From: Lates calcarifer
Taxonomy: Eukaryota; Chordata; Actinopteri; Centropomidae
Assembly: GCF_001640805.2 (NCBI RefSeq)
Contig: NC_066838.1
Span: 12,363,132 to 12,427,131 of the forward strand
Direction of reading: 5' to 3'
DNA: 64,000 nt
Shown: positions 1 to 64,000 of the stretch, piece after piece
Numbering within the stretch: position 1 is the stretch's first letter
Layout of the letters: each line of letters opens with the position of its first letter
Translations under genes and position numbers: made by a program
The notes under the pieces: generated by a model
The model's input: only the letters and a program-made list of their open reading frames with translations
Told to the model about the DNA's origin: nothing
Database searches by the model: none

Positions 1-229
1 TTTATTTCCAGTGTATATTTATTTTAGGGTTCTCAAATTCGGACAGAAAATTCATGTGGCTAATATTCAAAAGCTTTATTCAAGTTACGCTATTTCAATA
101 AAAATTTATTCTCTGTTTTGTATGATGCAATACGTTCAGTGGCATTTAAATTTCAACACTAGGTGTTCAGTAGTGATTTAATTTCACCTCAGTATCACTC
201 AGTCTGCTGCTGTCCACAGCTTTACAGAG

Positions 230-505
230 CTGTATAATGAGTTTCAACTCATTGTTTAGCTTTCCAGCCTACAACTTTATTGTTTTGGCTCACTCTTACC
301 ACTCTTGTAATGTTGTCTTCAGCCGGAGTACGCAGCGAAATGATGTAAAAACCTACTGTGTGCTACCTGCCCAACTTCAAACAGTGGACAGGCACAGTTG
401 GCAACTTTTCTATTTCCAGATACTACTGTCAATAGCTGGTGGAGACCAAAAGAGAGTGAATATTGGACTCGTATTCATCCAGTGTTTAAAAAAAAAGGTT
501 TAAAT
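230..505 (+). repeat. Probable interspersed fish repeat fragment
   Basis: The stretch from the TTTTGGCTCACTCT segment near 283 to the GAATATTGGACTCGTATTCA segment near 459 resembles a diverged interspersed repeat that I recall as common in teleost DNA. It yields an 88-codon open frame starting with ATG at 237, but that frame has no recognisable domain. Recognition is from memory and family name and boundaries are not claimed. Confidence 0.4.
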
Positions 506-3500
506 GTGGGTTACTCTTTCATTTTACTTGTTTTATCTCATACCGATTAAACATACAAAAACCCCCATCTTGCATTCTGCCAAAGTTGTCAATATTTTAT
601 TAATCTTGAGTTAAGGCAATCCATTACAAAGCATTTCACAAACCACAGTATGACGACAATATCATGTCCAACACCTGGTTTGGAAATTATTCAGCATGCA
701 AGTCAGAGACCAAGAGAGGTATGTAAACAACCTGGGATAAAACAGGAGTAGTGGCAAGAAGAACCCATACAGTATGTGTCTCATAGGAACAGAATGGAAA
801 GAACCCAGAGATACAACATGCTAGAAGTGGCTGTTATTTCTAAATAACATCGGAAATAACAAACAAAGCACATGGGAGATGCACTAATCAGGTGAAATGA
901 AGGCAGATTACCAAACTTCCTGCCATTTTGGCACAAACATGCACATTGTCTAAAGAGGCCAAGTTCATCGGAACATATTTTGGCACTGAATAGTCTTTAT
1001 ACGGGGCTTATGTACATAATTAGGTTTCAGCCTCAGAGAAAAATCAAAATGAAGGGATAATCAAAGCCATTTCCACCAAGAGAAAATAAATAATTGTGCT
1101 GTTGGAAAGACATCTTCTAGACTGAAAATTATATTTCATAACAATTCAATGTTTCACAATTGCATAAGTGTCATTACTGTGCTCATTTCATATCTATTTA
1201 TTATTTGTTTAGTACTGGGAATAGTAGTAGATTTTGAAACAGGCCTCAGGGGGGAAAAAACAGTACAGTTTATTGTAATTTTAGTACAACAGCCAAAAAG
1301 CCATTTTAACCTACCTTAACTGATTTTTGAGCAATGTTAATGAGATGAAATATGTTTGAAATGTGCACACAACATACGACCCCACCTACCCTTCATGTTT
1401 TCATGTCCTCTTTTCTCAGACATTTGCCATCGCACTCAGGATATGAGCTGCATGCTGATGATGACTCAGTGGGCAACATGCCTCCTAAATGATGAACTTT
1501 CCTAAGTTAATTTTCTGAGTAATGAGTACCGTGTAATTGATTTGAAATTAAAAATGTGAAAATAATTCAAATCACTTTGAAAAGTAGAGTTTAAAGAGAT
1601 TACTTGCAAAGTAAATATATCAGATATTTGATATTTTAATTAGTAAGTCATAATACTTAAATATATCTAATAACAAATGTACTCAGTGTATATTAATTAT
1701 TTCTTTTTGGCTTGAATGGCTTTCTGTAGAGGTATACTGGTATTTATGAGCGTTATGTAAGTAAACTTAATGGCCTCATTTCAGTTCTGATGAACAAGAG
1801 AATTTGGCAGCAGATTAAAAGCTGCTTTGTCTTCTGAGGGAGAAACGTCATCACCACTGAAAAATTAAAACAGAAAAAAAAAAGAGAAAGAAAAAGAAAT
1901 ATGGAGCCGGGCCGATGACAGAAGGAGTTCACTGCCTCTGGACTGAGTTTTTGCTACATCATCAGACTATCTGCTCTCTGAGAGCACTAAAGCAGTGGGA
2001 GTCAAAGACCATAAAACAGATTACAAAGATCGTAAAGCAACATGAATTACGTAAACACAAGACAAAGTATAACAACGGCAAGAAATAAGAGCTTCACATT
2101 CTCAGAGGACAACACAACAAATCTTTGTAAACGTTAGTTCTCCAGTGTCATTCAAAGAAACTCTGTAAGTACAAAGCAAGACTAAATAACACAACAGATC
2201 AAAAATAAATTCATCTCTTAATGAAACCCATGAATGTTTACTTTTTCCTTGAGGCAATGTAAATAGCCACAGATGAATTGTAAACAAGTCTTGACTTTGA
2301 ATATTGTACAAGAAGGCTCAGCGACACTGTTAACTCTCATTACTTCAAAGATCATTAGTGAAGAGCTGTAAGTATAAAAAGTACACAACACTGGTTGAGA
2401 CAGTGCGCATCAGCCACTGAGGCTGTTATAGTCCTAATCTTGCAACAGTTTTATCATCACCAACGTTTTCTGTGTGTACATCTTAAACATGAGACCTGCT
2501 GCTGCTGGCAGAGTAACACCTGGGTAACAGAATTTGGATATGTTTCCATATAATAGGCACATTTGGATCGAGAAATTGAGTGACTGAGAGATGCTAGTGA
2601 AAACAACGGCCATTATAAATAGAAAACTTAGGATGCACACAACTGGGCCACAATGGCTGTAACTGTCTTTTAAAAATTTATATACAGTCACTAAAAGGAA
2701 ATGCAGTGACTTGAATTAAATTGTAAAATAAAATAGTGAAAGTCTTAGGTATTAAAACAATATCCCAATGTTTTGTTATAAAATGGGCTGTCTGGGAACA
2801 CTTGATGTTTTAAATTTGAAAAAGTAAAACACAGAGGACACGATGCACATGTAAGACACTGACTGACTCAGAACAAATGGACTTGTAACCATTCTTGTTT
2901 TGTGCAATCACTTTGATGTTTTCTTTAAATCACTTTAAAAAACATTCAACACCCAAATATCTCATATTCTGTTGCAAGATTTGTGATTGTTCAGTTTTCA
3001 TACTGGGAAAACAAATCAATTTAAGGAGGAAAAAGAAAGTGGCTATTAGCTGACATCAGTCTTTCAAAAGTTTATTTGTAGGGTCCTTTAAAAGTACTGG
3101 GCAAAATCCCAGAAAATAAACCATAACCACAACAAATATAATGGAAAGAAGCATAAACAGCAAGATAACAAATGGGATTTGGCAGCATGACTTAAGCAGT
3201 ATAATTAACCTGTCTGCATACTAACAGGGGGAGCAAGTGGGTGCTTTGAATTATTCATCTGTTTTTCTGTAAACATACTGTTTTTTATGATAAATACAGG
3301 TTCATTTTAATACAACAGTATAATGGTTTTCTTATAAATATACTGTTATCCTGTTTAAAATGATGGTGGAAGACCATATTAACACCACGTTAAAAACATA
3401 TTGTGTGGTCCTTTCCATTATTTTCATTGTGGGAGCTGTTGGTTCTTTCAAAATAGTGGTTTTCAGCTTATTAACATTATAACCTTTGTGCTTTTTATTT

Positions 3501-3717
3501 GGACAGTAATTAGTGCATTCTGTTAATATAAATACTAGAAATATGTATAAGACGTGGTGCTGGAAAATTAGTATGGCAACAGCTCACAGCAGGTCATCTA
3601 CATTACAGCTTGCAATCAAAAATTATCCATCACTGAAAATGATTCATAAACTGCTGAATAGGTTTCATCACATGCTTTTATATTACAGTCCTTATCAAAG
3701 TAGAAATGGGGATTTTT

Positions 3718-3723
3718 TTTATT
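3718..3723 (-). terminator. Candidate polyadenylation signal AATAAA for cpne5
   Basis: First canonical AATAAA noted on the sense strand after the stop codon, about 570 nt downstream. It sits next to an A-rich run. Other hexamers further downstream are equally possible, so this is only a candidate. Confidence 0.25.
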
Positions 3724-3818
3724 ACACTTGTCACAAAATATAAGATGGAAAACTACTGGGGAAATATGACTTTAATCCCCACCCTTTAAAACCCCCTCAA
3801 AGGAATAAATTATTTCGG

Positions 3819-3838
3819 CAATAAATAAATAAATAAGT
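3819..3838. repeat. AAAT microsatellite
   Basis: About five tandem copies of a 4-nt AAAT-type unit in the 3' flank. Confidence 0.85.
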
Positions 3839-4289
3839 ATACACATGATCTCCTAGTATAACACACATCAACTCCAAAAGGTATCACAAACATGATACAC
3901 ACTGGCACATTCTAATATATGTATGCCTTCAAACAGGCCCTCTCTATGGGTTTACTTGCTATCCATTACATCACCACTTTGACAGGTTTGACAGCGAACG
4001 ACTAAAACCTCCCTCTACACCGGGCTCCTCTCAGCGCTCTCATCCTCAAGCACTGAGAGAGAGAAAAACTCCCTGATCATCATCATCAGCACGTTCCCCC
4101 AAAACAGTCTTAGTGCTCCAAAAACCACAATGGAGTCTCATCATCTTTTTGTTTAGCCGGATTAATATTTACGAAAGGGCCTCGAAAGCGATTCCATTTT
4201 CCCCTTCTAAGGACGGTTGGTGGAGGCGGGTTCCAATCAATCCCAAACTTGCCCAACCCCAATGCAGAGCTGTGTGTGGGGAAGGGGGC

Positions 4290-58338
<54,049 letters not shown>

Positions 58339-59762
58339 CTGTGGGAGAAGGAAACAATTACACATTAAAATCATATGTAAGTCCTGCATATGTTTCACTG
58401 ACTGTGTGTGTCATATCAGGAGGTTCCATCTGATTTTGTACACGTATGTAAATGACTCCTCTCTTATGCAGCTAATCGAAAAATTCCTATGCAAAGAGCT
58501 ACAACATTATCGCCTAGTAAATCACAACCACACTTAACTTCACCTTAACCATACTGTCCTTGAGTTTTCATTTCCAAGTAAGCAGAGCAATAAGCACATT
58601 AACGCTCAGTGAAAGGAGACAGAGGACACACAGGCAGAGGTGCCAGTGAAAACACTGGTACTTCTTATGAAAACAGGTTACACTGGGTCACTTGACCCAG
58701 CTCAAACAATAATAATTGGAGCTGCAATGATTAGTTGACTGATTGATTAATATATTTAAAAATATATGATTTCATTATTTTCATAAAGAAAAATGGGAAA
58801 CATTCTGTGTGAGGAAAGTGAGGATTTTGTGCTTTTGTCTATCTTGTATGACAGTAAACTGGATATATTTGTATTTTGTACTACTAGTCAGAAAAACAGG
58901 CTCTAGGAACTTGTGAGAGACAATTAATAATTATTACTAATAAAACAATTAACAAAGAAATAACTGACAGATTTTTTAAAAAATAGATTTTTTTTTAAAT
59001 GATCTCTGATTGCAGCCCTAACTCTAATGCATATGTGACATAGGTCAAAAAAAAAAATTGAAGTGTGAAGAACCTTCTATCATACCTCCCGGCGAGCAGC
59101 TTTTATAGGAATGAAGGCGGCTTCATCTTGGAACACAACATCCAGCTTTCGTCATACATTCATGACGACACAAAGGAAAGTGTGACATTTAACATGAATC
59201 AGCTCTGTTGCAGCTCAGCAGCACTGCAGCGTGAAGGTGAGGAGTCTAGCCGTCTTTGCTTTGGTGACTCTGGCCTCAGGGCAGAGAGCAACAAGCCACG
59301 ACACACACTACATGCTGTATGAGGATTTATTTCACCACTCACAGCAACACAGCACTATCAATACACTGAACAGGTCCATCAGTATGCATCCATGAGCTTA
59401 ATTAGATTCAAAGCTCGTTTAGCATCCTGAAGTCACCGGAGGCCAAAGCATGCTCCATGTGCACCGACGTTGTTGAGCCTCACTCTGATCCATTACTTGT
59501 GCAGCAGTATGGTTATGTACTGTAAGTCACACTCATTCAGTCTCCCTCAGTTTGAAGCACAATCAAAGAAAAAAGGCTGCTATTGTGTGGCAGGATAGCT
59601 ACAACAGCCTCTAAATCCTCAAACAAGGTACAACCTCACTCGCTGTTGAGGAGCTATCCAGTTCCCGATACTGATCATCATCCAACACCCTTTCAAGCAG
59701 CCAGACACTCACTGATTGACTCATTCAAGATAAGAACCACAATCAGCATTAATATTATTCAT

Positions 59763-59766
<4 letters not shown>

Positions 59767-59796
<30 letters not shown>
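59767..59796. repeat. Poly-T tract (about 30 nt)
   Basis: Homopolymer T run. It creates a phenylalanine run in a 157-codon plus-strand frame that is not a real gene. Confidence 0.95.
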
Positions 59797-59797
<1 letters not shown>

Positions 59798-62681
59798 GAG
59801 GTGGAGGGCAATTCTGAGAATTTCCCCAACAACTCAAGCCATTTTCTTCAGTGTTTCCTTCTTTCTCAGTACAACATCTACTGAAAGAGACATCATCTTT
59901 GAAACTAGACAGTGCTTCAGTCACTTTCACACATCCAACATTTTAGATAAACGTTCTCCACACGGTCTCAACGATCTCATTAGCATGTCAGTATATAACA
60001 CAAAAGACTATAAATATGTCTTGTTTCTGGTTCCTGATTGTCAGCAGCATCAATAAATAACTCGCATGCAGTTCAGAACAATGCTCATCTCTTTAGGGGA
60101 CAGCAGCAATGAATATAGATGAGATTTCAGGGCTGAATCCAAGCAACAGGACATCATTCATGCACACGTAATTCTGCATTCCTGGACACAAAATCTTCTG
60201 TCACAGGGATACGTGGGGGGGGGGGGATAATAGATGCAGCTTCGTTGGGTATTAGCCTTGGGCTGACCTGACTACAGTTGGAACATTGTCAGTGTAATTA
60301 TCATTGGAGATAACAAAGCCATCCATGACTAACTGCCTCTTTGTATCCACCTGTTACTGTCTGGCATCCATTACCCTCAGACAATTAGCTTGTCCATCAC
60401 CTTATCCCATCTCTCAGTGCGGAGGAGAGCAGGCCACGCAGAAAAGGGAAAACATGATGTCCTGTTTCACTTTTGTACAATGTTACTGTAGAAAAATAAG
60501 CCTTCACTAGAGTTCCTCAACCTCACTTTGTTCTCGCAGAACATGTCTGCTCCGAGAAGAAATGATTAGTGTACAGAATTATACAGCAATACAAATTAAT
60601 CCACCATCTTACTGCACACATGGCCAGAGAACACACAACAGTGCCGCAGGATGGGTATTAACATCTCACATAATCCATCTGCTTTCGCCGAAGTAACGCT
60701 GCCTATTTCAAAAGGTAACTCCTCCTCTCTACAAATCTCAGTGGGATAAGAGAAGATCATTATCCTGAAAGCTGATGTAGAGAAAGTTTGTTGATGAAGT
60801 TCATTGAAAGTAGGACAAAAGTAATTAGATCCAGCTACTTTTCACCCACACCACATTTTCATGTACCAACCTTGTTTCAGACCATAGCACTTTTGTGATC
60901 ACTATGCCTCTCTAACTTGAAATAATGAATGAAAATGGCTAACATCACTTTTCTTATTCTTCTTGATCTCACTACCTTCATTAAATCTCTGAGTGCAGTA
61001 ATCTTCTCTTGTCACCCAAGTATTTAATATTTTATCACTTCTGGGTCTGAAGTGCATTATTAGATGCCGAACAAACAAATCTACCAGAAATTAAATTCAA
61101 AAAAGAAATAAATATTTTTTTAATTTAGTTTAATTGCTTTCTTTCTATTCATCCCTAATAATTGTTTATCAATTAGTGCATTAATGCTTGTAAGTTACAG
61201 TTAAATCTGTAAACACAGAATCAGCGTCACTCAACCGATGCATGTGCTCTGCAATCAAATCTGCAAACTCTCTTTGCTTCTATAAATGTGTCAAAAAGTG
61301 TTTTGTTTGGCTAAAATACTGATGAATGTTTCCATTACAAGAAAAGGAGAGTTGACCTCTAAAACATGGCTGGCTGCTGAAATCTAATTTAAAAGAATAT
61401 ATTAGCAACACCCGCTCCCTCTCGGTCAGATCCCTGGAGATATCTTAGCAGTTCCTTCGTCCATGTGACTGATTATTAAAACTAAGAAAAGTGGGAATTA
61501 ATTCCTGCACCCGCAGCGCCTTATTGTCAGCACTCCCTTAATTCTCCTCCACTTTCTTAGGGTTGTCGAAATCATAATTGGCACCTTGGAGAAATAGCAT
61601 CTAATTCAGTGGAAAGTGGTTTTAAATAGTCTTGAATTCAGCTGGCCAATTCCAGTATGAGCTGCTGCCTCACTGGTTCTTAAAAGGACACGACAAATGC
61701 AAGCTTGAAAGTCAAGTCACCGACTGGGTTAGAGGAAGTAAAGTCTCTATATTACATTAGAAACAATGGGAGATGGCTGGGAGCAAAGAGTGAAGGATGG
61801 TTTGCATTTTCAAGTCGGCTCTCTCGCTTCACTTTCTCTCCTGCCCTGTGGCCCTCTCCTCTTTGACTGAGGATAGACATTTTCTTTCCACTCACACACC
61901 ACAGGGTCAGTGGGTCCACTTTTTGTCTAATATAACCTTAAGCAGCATCTCAGGGGTCAAGAGGTCAGCGAACCAAACAGTGGTTATACATATGCAGCTG
62001 CAGAGGTCGGCCATCCCTTTACAAATCGGTGGAATTCCTTTATTTAGAAATATTCAATCTTTCTTGGGGGCATCTTTGTAATTCATAAAAAATGACGTGC
62101 ACTATATTATGCAAGAAAGGTCATCAGATACAGGCTTGTTCCGTGCAAATCTGCTGAAATTAAAACAACAACTGATAAAAATCTGAAGCACTGCTGTATT
62201 TCATTAGTGGAAATGATCTTTGTCCATACTGTATAACTGAATCCTTGCATGGCGACAGATGATGATACAGAGGAGTGTTGCTTTTGTCTGGATCTCCGCA
62301 ACTCCCCTCCATTACATTCAGCATGCAATCTGCTCGCTTTATTAGTGACAGACCCATCTGCTGACCTTCACTGTGATGGCACCAGGTGTCTTCTCCTCCT
62401 CCATCTGTTTAATTATTCAGGTTCTGTCCAACCCAGGGATCTCTCCAGGTCGACAATACCTGCTGCAGAGCACTCCCAGGGTGGCTGTCTCATGGGCAGT
62501 GGCAGAATCTCAGTCATAAACCTGCTCTTGTGCTAGTATAATAAATGAGAATGCACATATGCTGTGACCGCCTGTTTCGGACTGGCTTTTGGTGTGTGAC
62601 TAATGTCTGACCTGGGAATAATATCACTGCTAATTGCACACTGTGACAGCTCGGGGTTTGTGTAATGAAAGGGCTTTTTTT

Positions 62682-62683
<2 letters not shown>

Positions 62684-62712
<29 letters not shown>
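62684..62712. repeat. Poly-T tract
   Basis: T run of about 29 nt with one AA interruption. Confidence 0.9.
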
Positions 62713-62716
<4 letters not shown>

Positions 62717-63420
62717 GAGCTGAGGGAGATGCACACATTGATACTACATGGCTGTTATAACCCTTGCAGAGCACCTTGCACTTAGCCTGCCAACCTCATC
62801 TCTCCGTTCCATTTGAAAAGACCAAAAAAAAAAACAAAGCTGCAAATATCTTTGCAGGCATACACAAACCATGTACTTCACAGACTGGCGATGTAAAGCA
62901 CTTTAAATAGTACACTAGGAGCAAATCAGGCACAGTAGGGCATGTCTAAGCTCATACATATTTTGGCTTTGAAGTGACAGTAGCTGATCATTAAATGGAG
63001 ATAGAGAAAAAAAACCTGTGAATTCAGATAAGTGTGGGGTGGAGGGAGCAGGGTCAATTTTCAATAGTGATTATGATAATAAAACATACAAAGAATTGAT
63101 GTTGGTGAGGGATGAGATGGCTGCAAGTGTAATATATAGGGTGGAAACAGAAATGGAGCTGTCTGATTGGTGGTGGCCTCATGTTGAGCCTTGAAAGGTG
63201 AAAGTAGACACAGCAGGCAAACTGTAATGAGCATGTACTGATGAACACTAACTAGCACTGTACCTATAACTGTAGGTATGACTTCACACCTCTTCTCTCA
63301 AACAGACATCATTATCATCTTTTCATCTTTTTATTTCACTTTGAGTTACTTTGCAGAAGACCTTTTCTGTTTCCTGGAATAACAGTGAAATGCAGAAAAC
63401 ACAGAACTGATATCTGCTTT

Positions 63421-63655
63421 TTCATGTGTGACCAATAACTGCATATAAAGATGGACGGCACATCTCAATTTCCACCCTCTGTACAAAAATAAAGCCAAAA
63501 TATCCCAGATACGAGCGCTGCCATCTTACCCTGGTGACGTCACTTGGAGCCAGAGTCTGTGCAGCGGCAATCAGGATGTGGCACAACAAATTCCCGCCCA
63601 TACTGCCACCTGGCCAATCATGATGCAATCACAGTCTTCAGTCATGACGTCAAAC
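63421..63655 (+). repeat. Probable interspersed fish repeat
   Basis: Segments CTGCATATAAAGATGGACGG, AAAATAAAGCCAAAATATCC, CAGATACGAGCGCTGCCATC and TGACGTCACTTGGAGCCAGA follow each other in an order I recall from an interspersed repeat common in teleost genomes. It is notably CpG-rich for this window. Name and exact ends are not claimed. Confidence 0.5.
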
Positions 63656-63658
63656 CCC

Positions 63659-63716
63659 AGTGTTTCCCCTACCATTGTCTTAGCAGGGGGGTCCCTGTTG
63701 GCGGGGCGGGCCACCT
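63659..63716 (+). mobile_element. Possible hAT-type transposon end
   Basis: CAGTGTTTCCCCTACC at 63659 is typical of the ends of some hAT-superfamily DNA elements in fish, and is followed by a GC-rich stretch with GGGCGGGCC. The matching inverted end (GGGAAACACTG) was not seen before position 64000, so the element is either truncated or extends out of the window. Confidence 0.4.
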
Positions 63717-64000
63717 CCAAAGGAAAAAAAAAAAATGCAAAAGCAAAAGAGCCACAGAAGGCACAGGTTGACAACTCCCCGCTGAGTGTAAGAAAAGCTC
63801 CAACAAGCATTGTAAGTCTCTGTAAATCATAGATGGACAGACGTCAACTCCCAACATCTGAAAGTCAGACCAAATAATCTGCATTTTTTTTTTACACGCA
63901 CCATCTGCCAGTTTTTCTGGTGTTAGCCCTCCTCTGGCGTTCGTATAAAACTATAACTAATGTAAGGTACAGTAACAAATAACTGACTAAAAACAAGACC

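Larger units (their letters stand above)
1..4289 (-). other. 3' UTR of cpne5 and downstream flank
   Basis: AT-rich DNA beyond the cpne5 stop codon with no supported coding sequence on either strand. The part next to the stop must be 3' UTR. Where the transcript ends cannot be fixed, because sense-strand AATAAA hexamers occur several times (for example 3718-3723, 3494-3499, 3071-3076 and 74-79). Short TAAA-type repeats lie near 3819-3838. Confidence 0.6.
58339..64000 (-). other. 5' part of cpne5 intron, running out of the window
   Basis: No sequence encoding the copine N-terminus (a KVEITVSCR-like segment followed by a donor) was found here, so the first coding exon probably lies beyond the window. 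Contents: a T30 run near 59767, a G run near 60211, a T-rich tract near 62684 and repeats at 63420-63720. Confidence 0.7.

Noticed and set aside
59583..60056. 157-codon plus-strand open frame, the longest in the window
   Set aside because: It runs through a 30-nt T homopolymer read as phenylalanines and has no domain.
62430..62470. Possible first cpne5 coding exon ending CTCTGCAGCAG then gtattg on the minus strand
   Set aside because: The upstream residues (LGVLCSR) do not match the copine N-terminal strand (VEITVSCR-like), and no start codon in a sensible frame was found.

Overview
The window looks like nuclear DNA from a ray-finned (teleost) fish. It is AT-rich, has GT-AG introns, many microsatellites and several diverged interspersed repeats of types I recognise from fish genomes. 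No prokaryotic operon, CRISPR array, rRNA or tRNA is visible.

One gene can be supported with confidence. It is a copine on the minus strand, occupying 58338 down to 4290. Nineteen coding exons were read by eye from acceptor/donor signals and reading-frame continuity. Together they give 531 residues plus one leading base, ending in a stop codon. The product is a C2A-C2B-vWA protein. Diagnostic residues fit copine-5 best, with some positions resembling copine-8 and copine-9, so it is probably cpne5 (a or b paralogue not resolved). The first coding exon, roughly 35-40 residues including the first strand of C2A, was not found and probably lies beyond position 64000. Residue numbers below count from the first complete codon in the window.

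Layout, left to right: 1-4289 is the 3' flank (3' UTR plus downstream DNA, with a likely interspersed repeat near 230-500). 4290-14290 holds the vWA-domain exons. 14291-25465 is an 11-kb intron. 25466-32527 holds the C2B exons. 36703 is the start of the linker/C2B exon. 36767-50830 is a 14-kb intron. 50831-58338 holds the C2A exons. 58339-64000 is intron with repeats at its far end.

The least explained part is 49662-50342, in the 14-kb intron. On the minus strand it has three adjacent coding-like segments in different frames, one with a run of ten aspartate codons. I could not identify a family; it may be a nested gene or a decayed copy. Other points of interest are a perfect 20-bp inverted repeat at 40841-40888, homopolymer or dinucleotide tracts close to four splice sites, a foldback element near 56140-56440, and a small cluster of CRE-like motifs near 24791. 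I saw no clearly new biological system.
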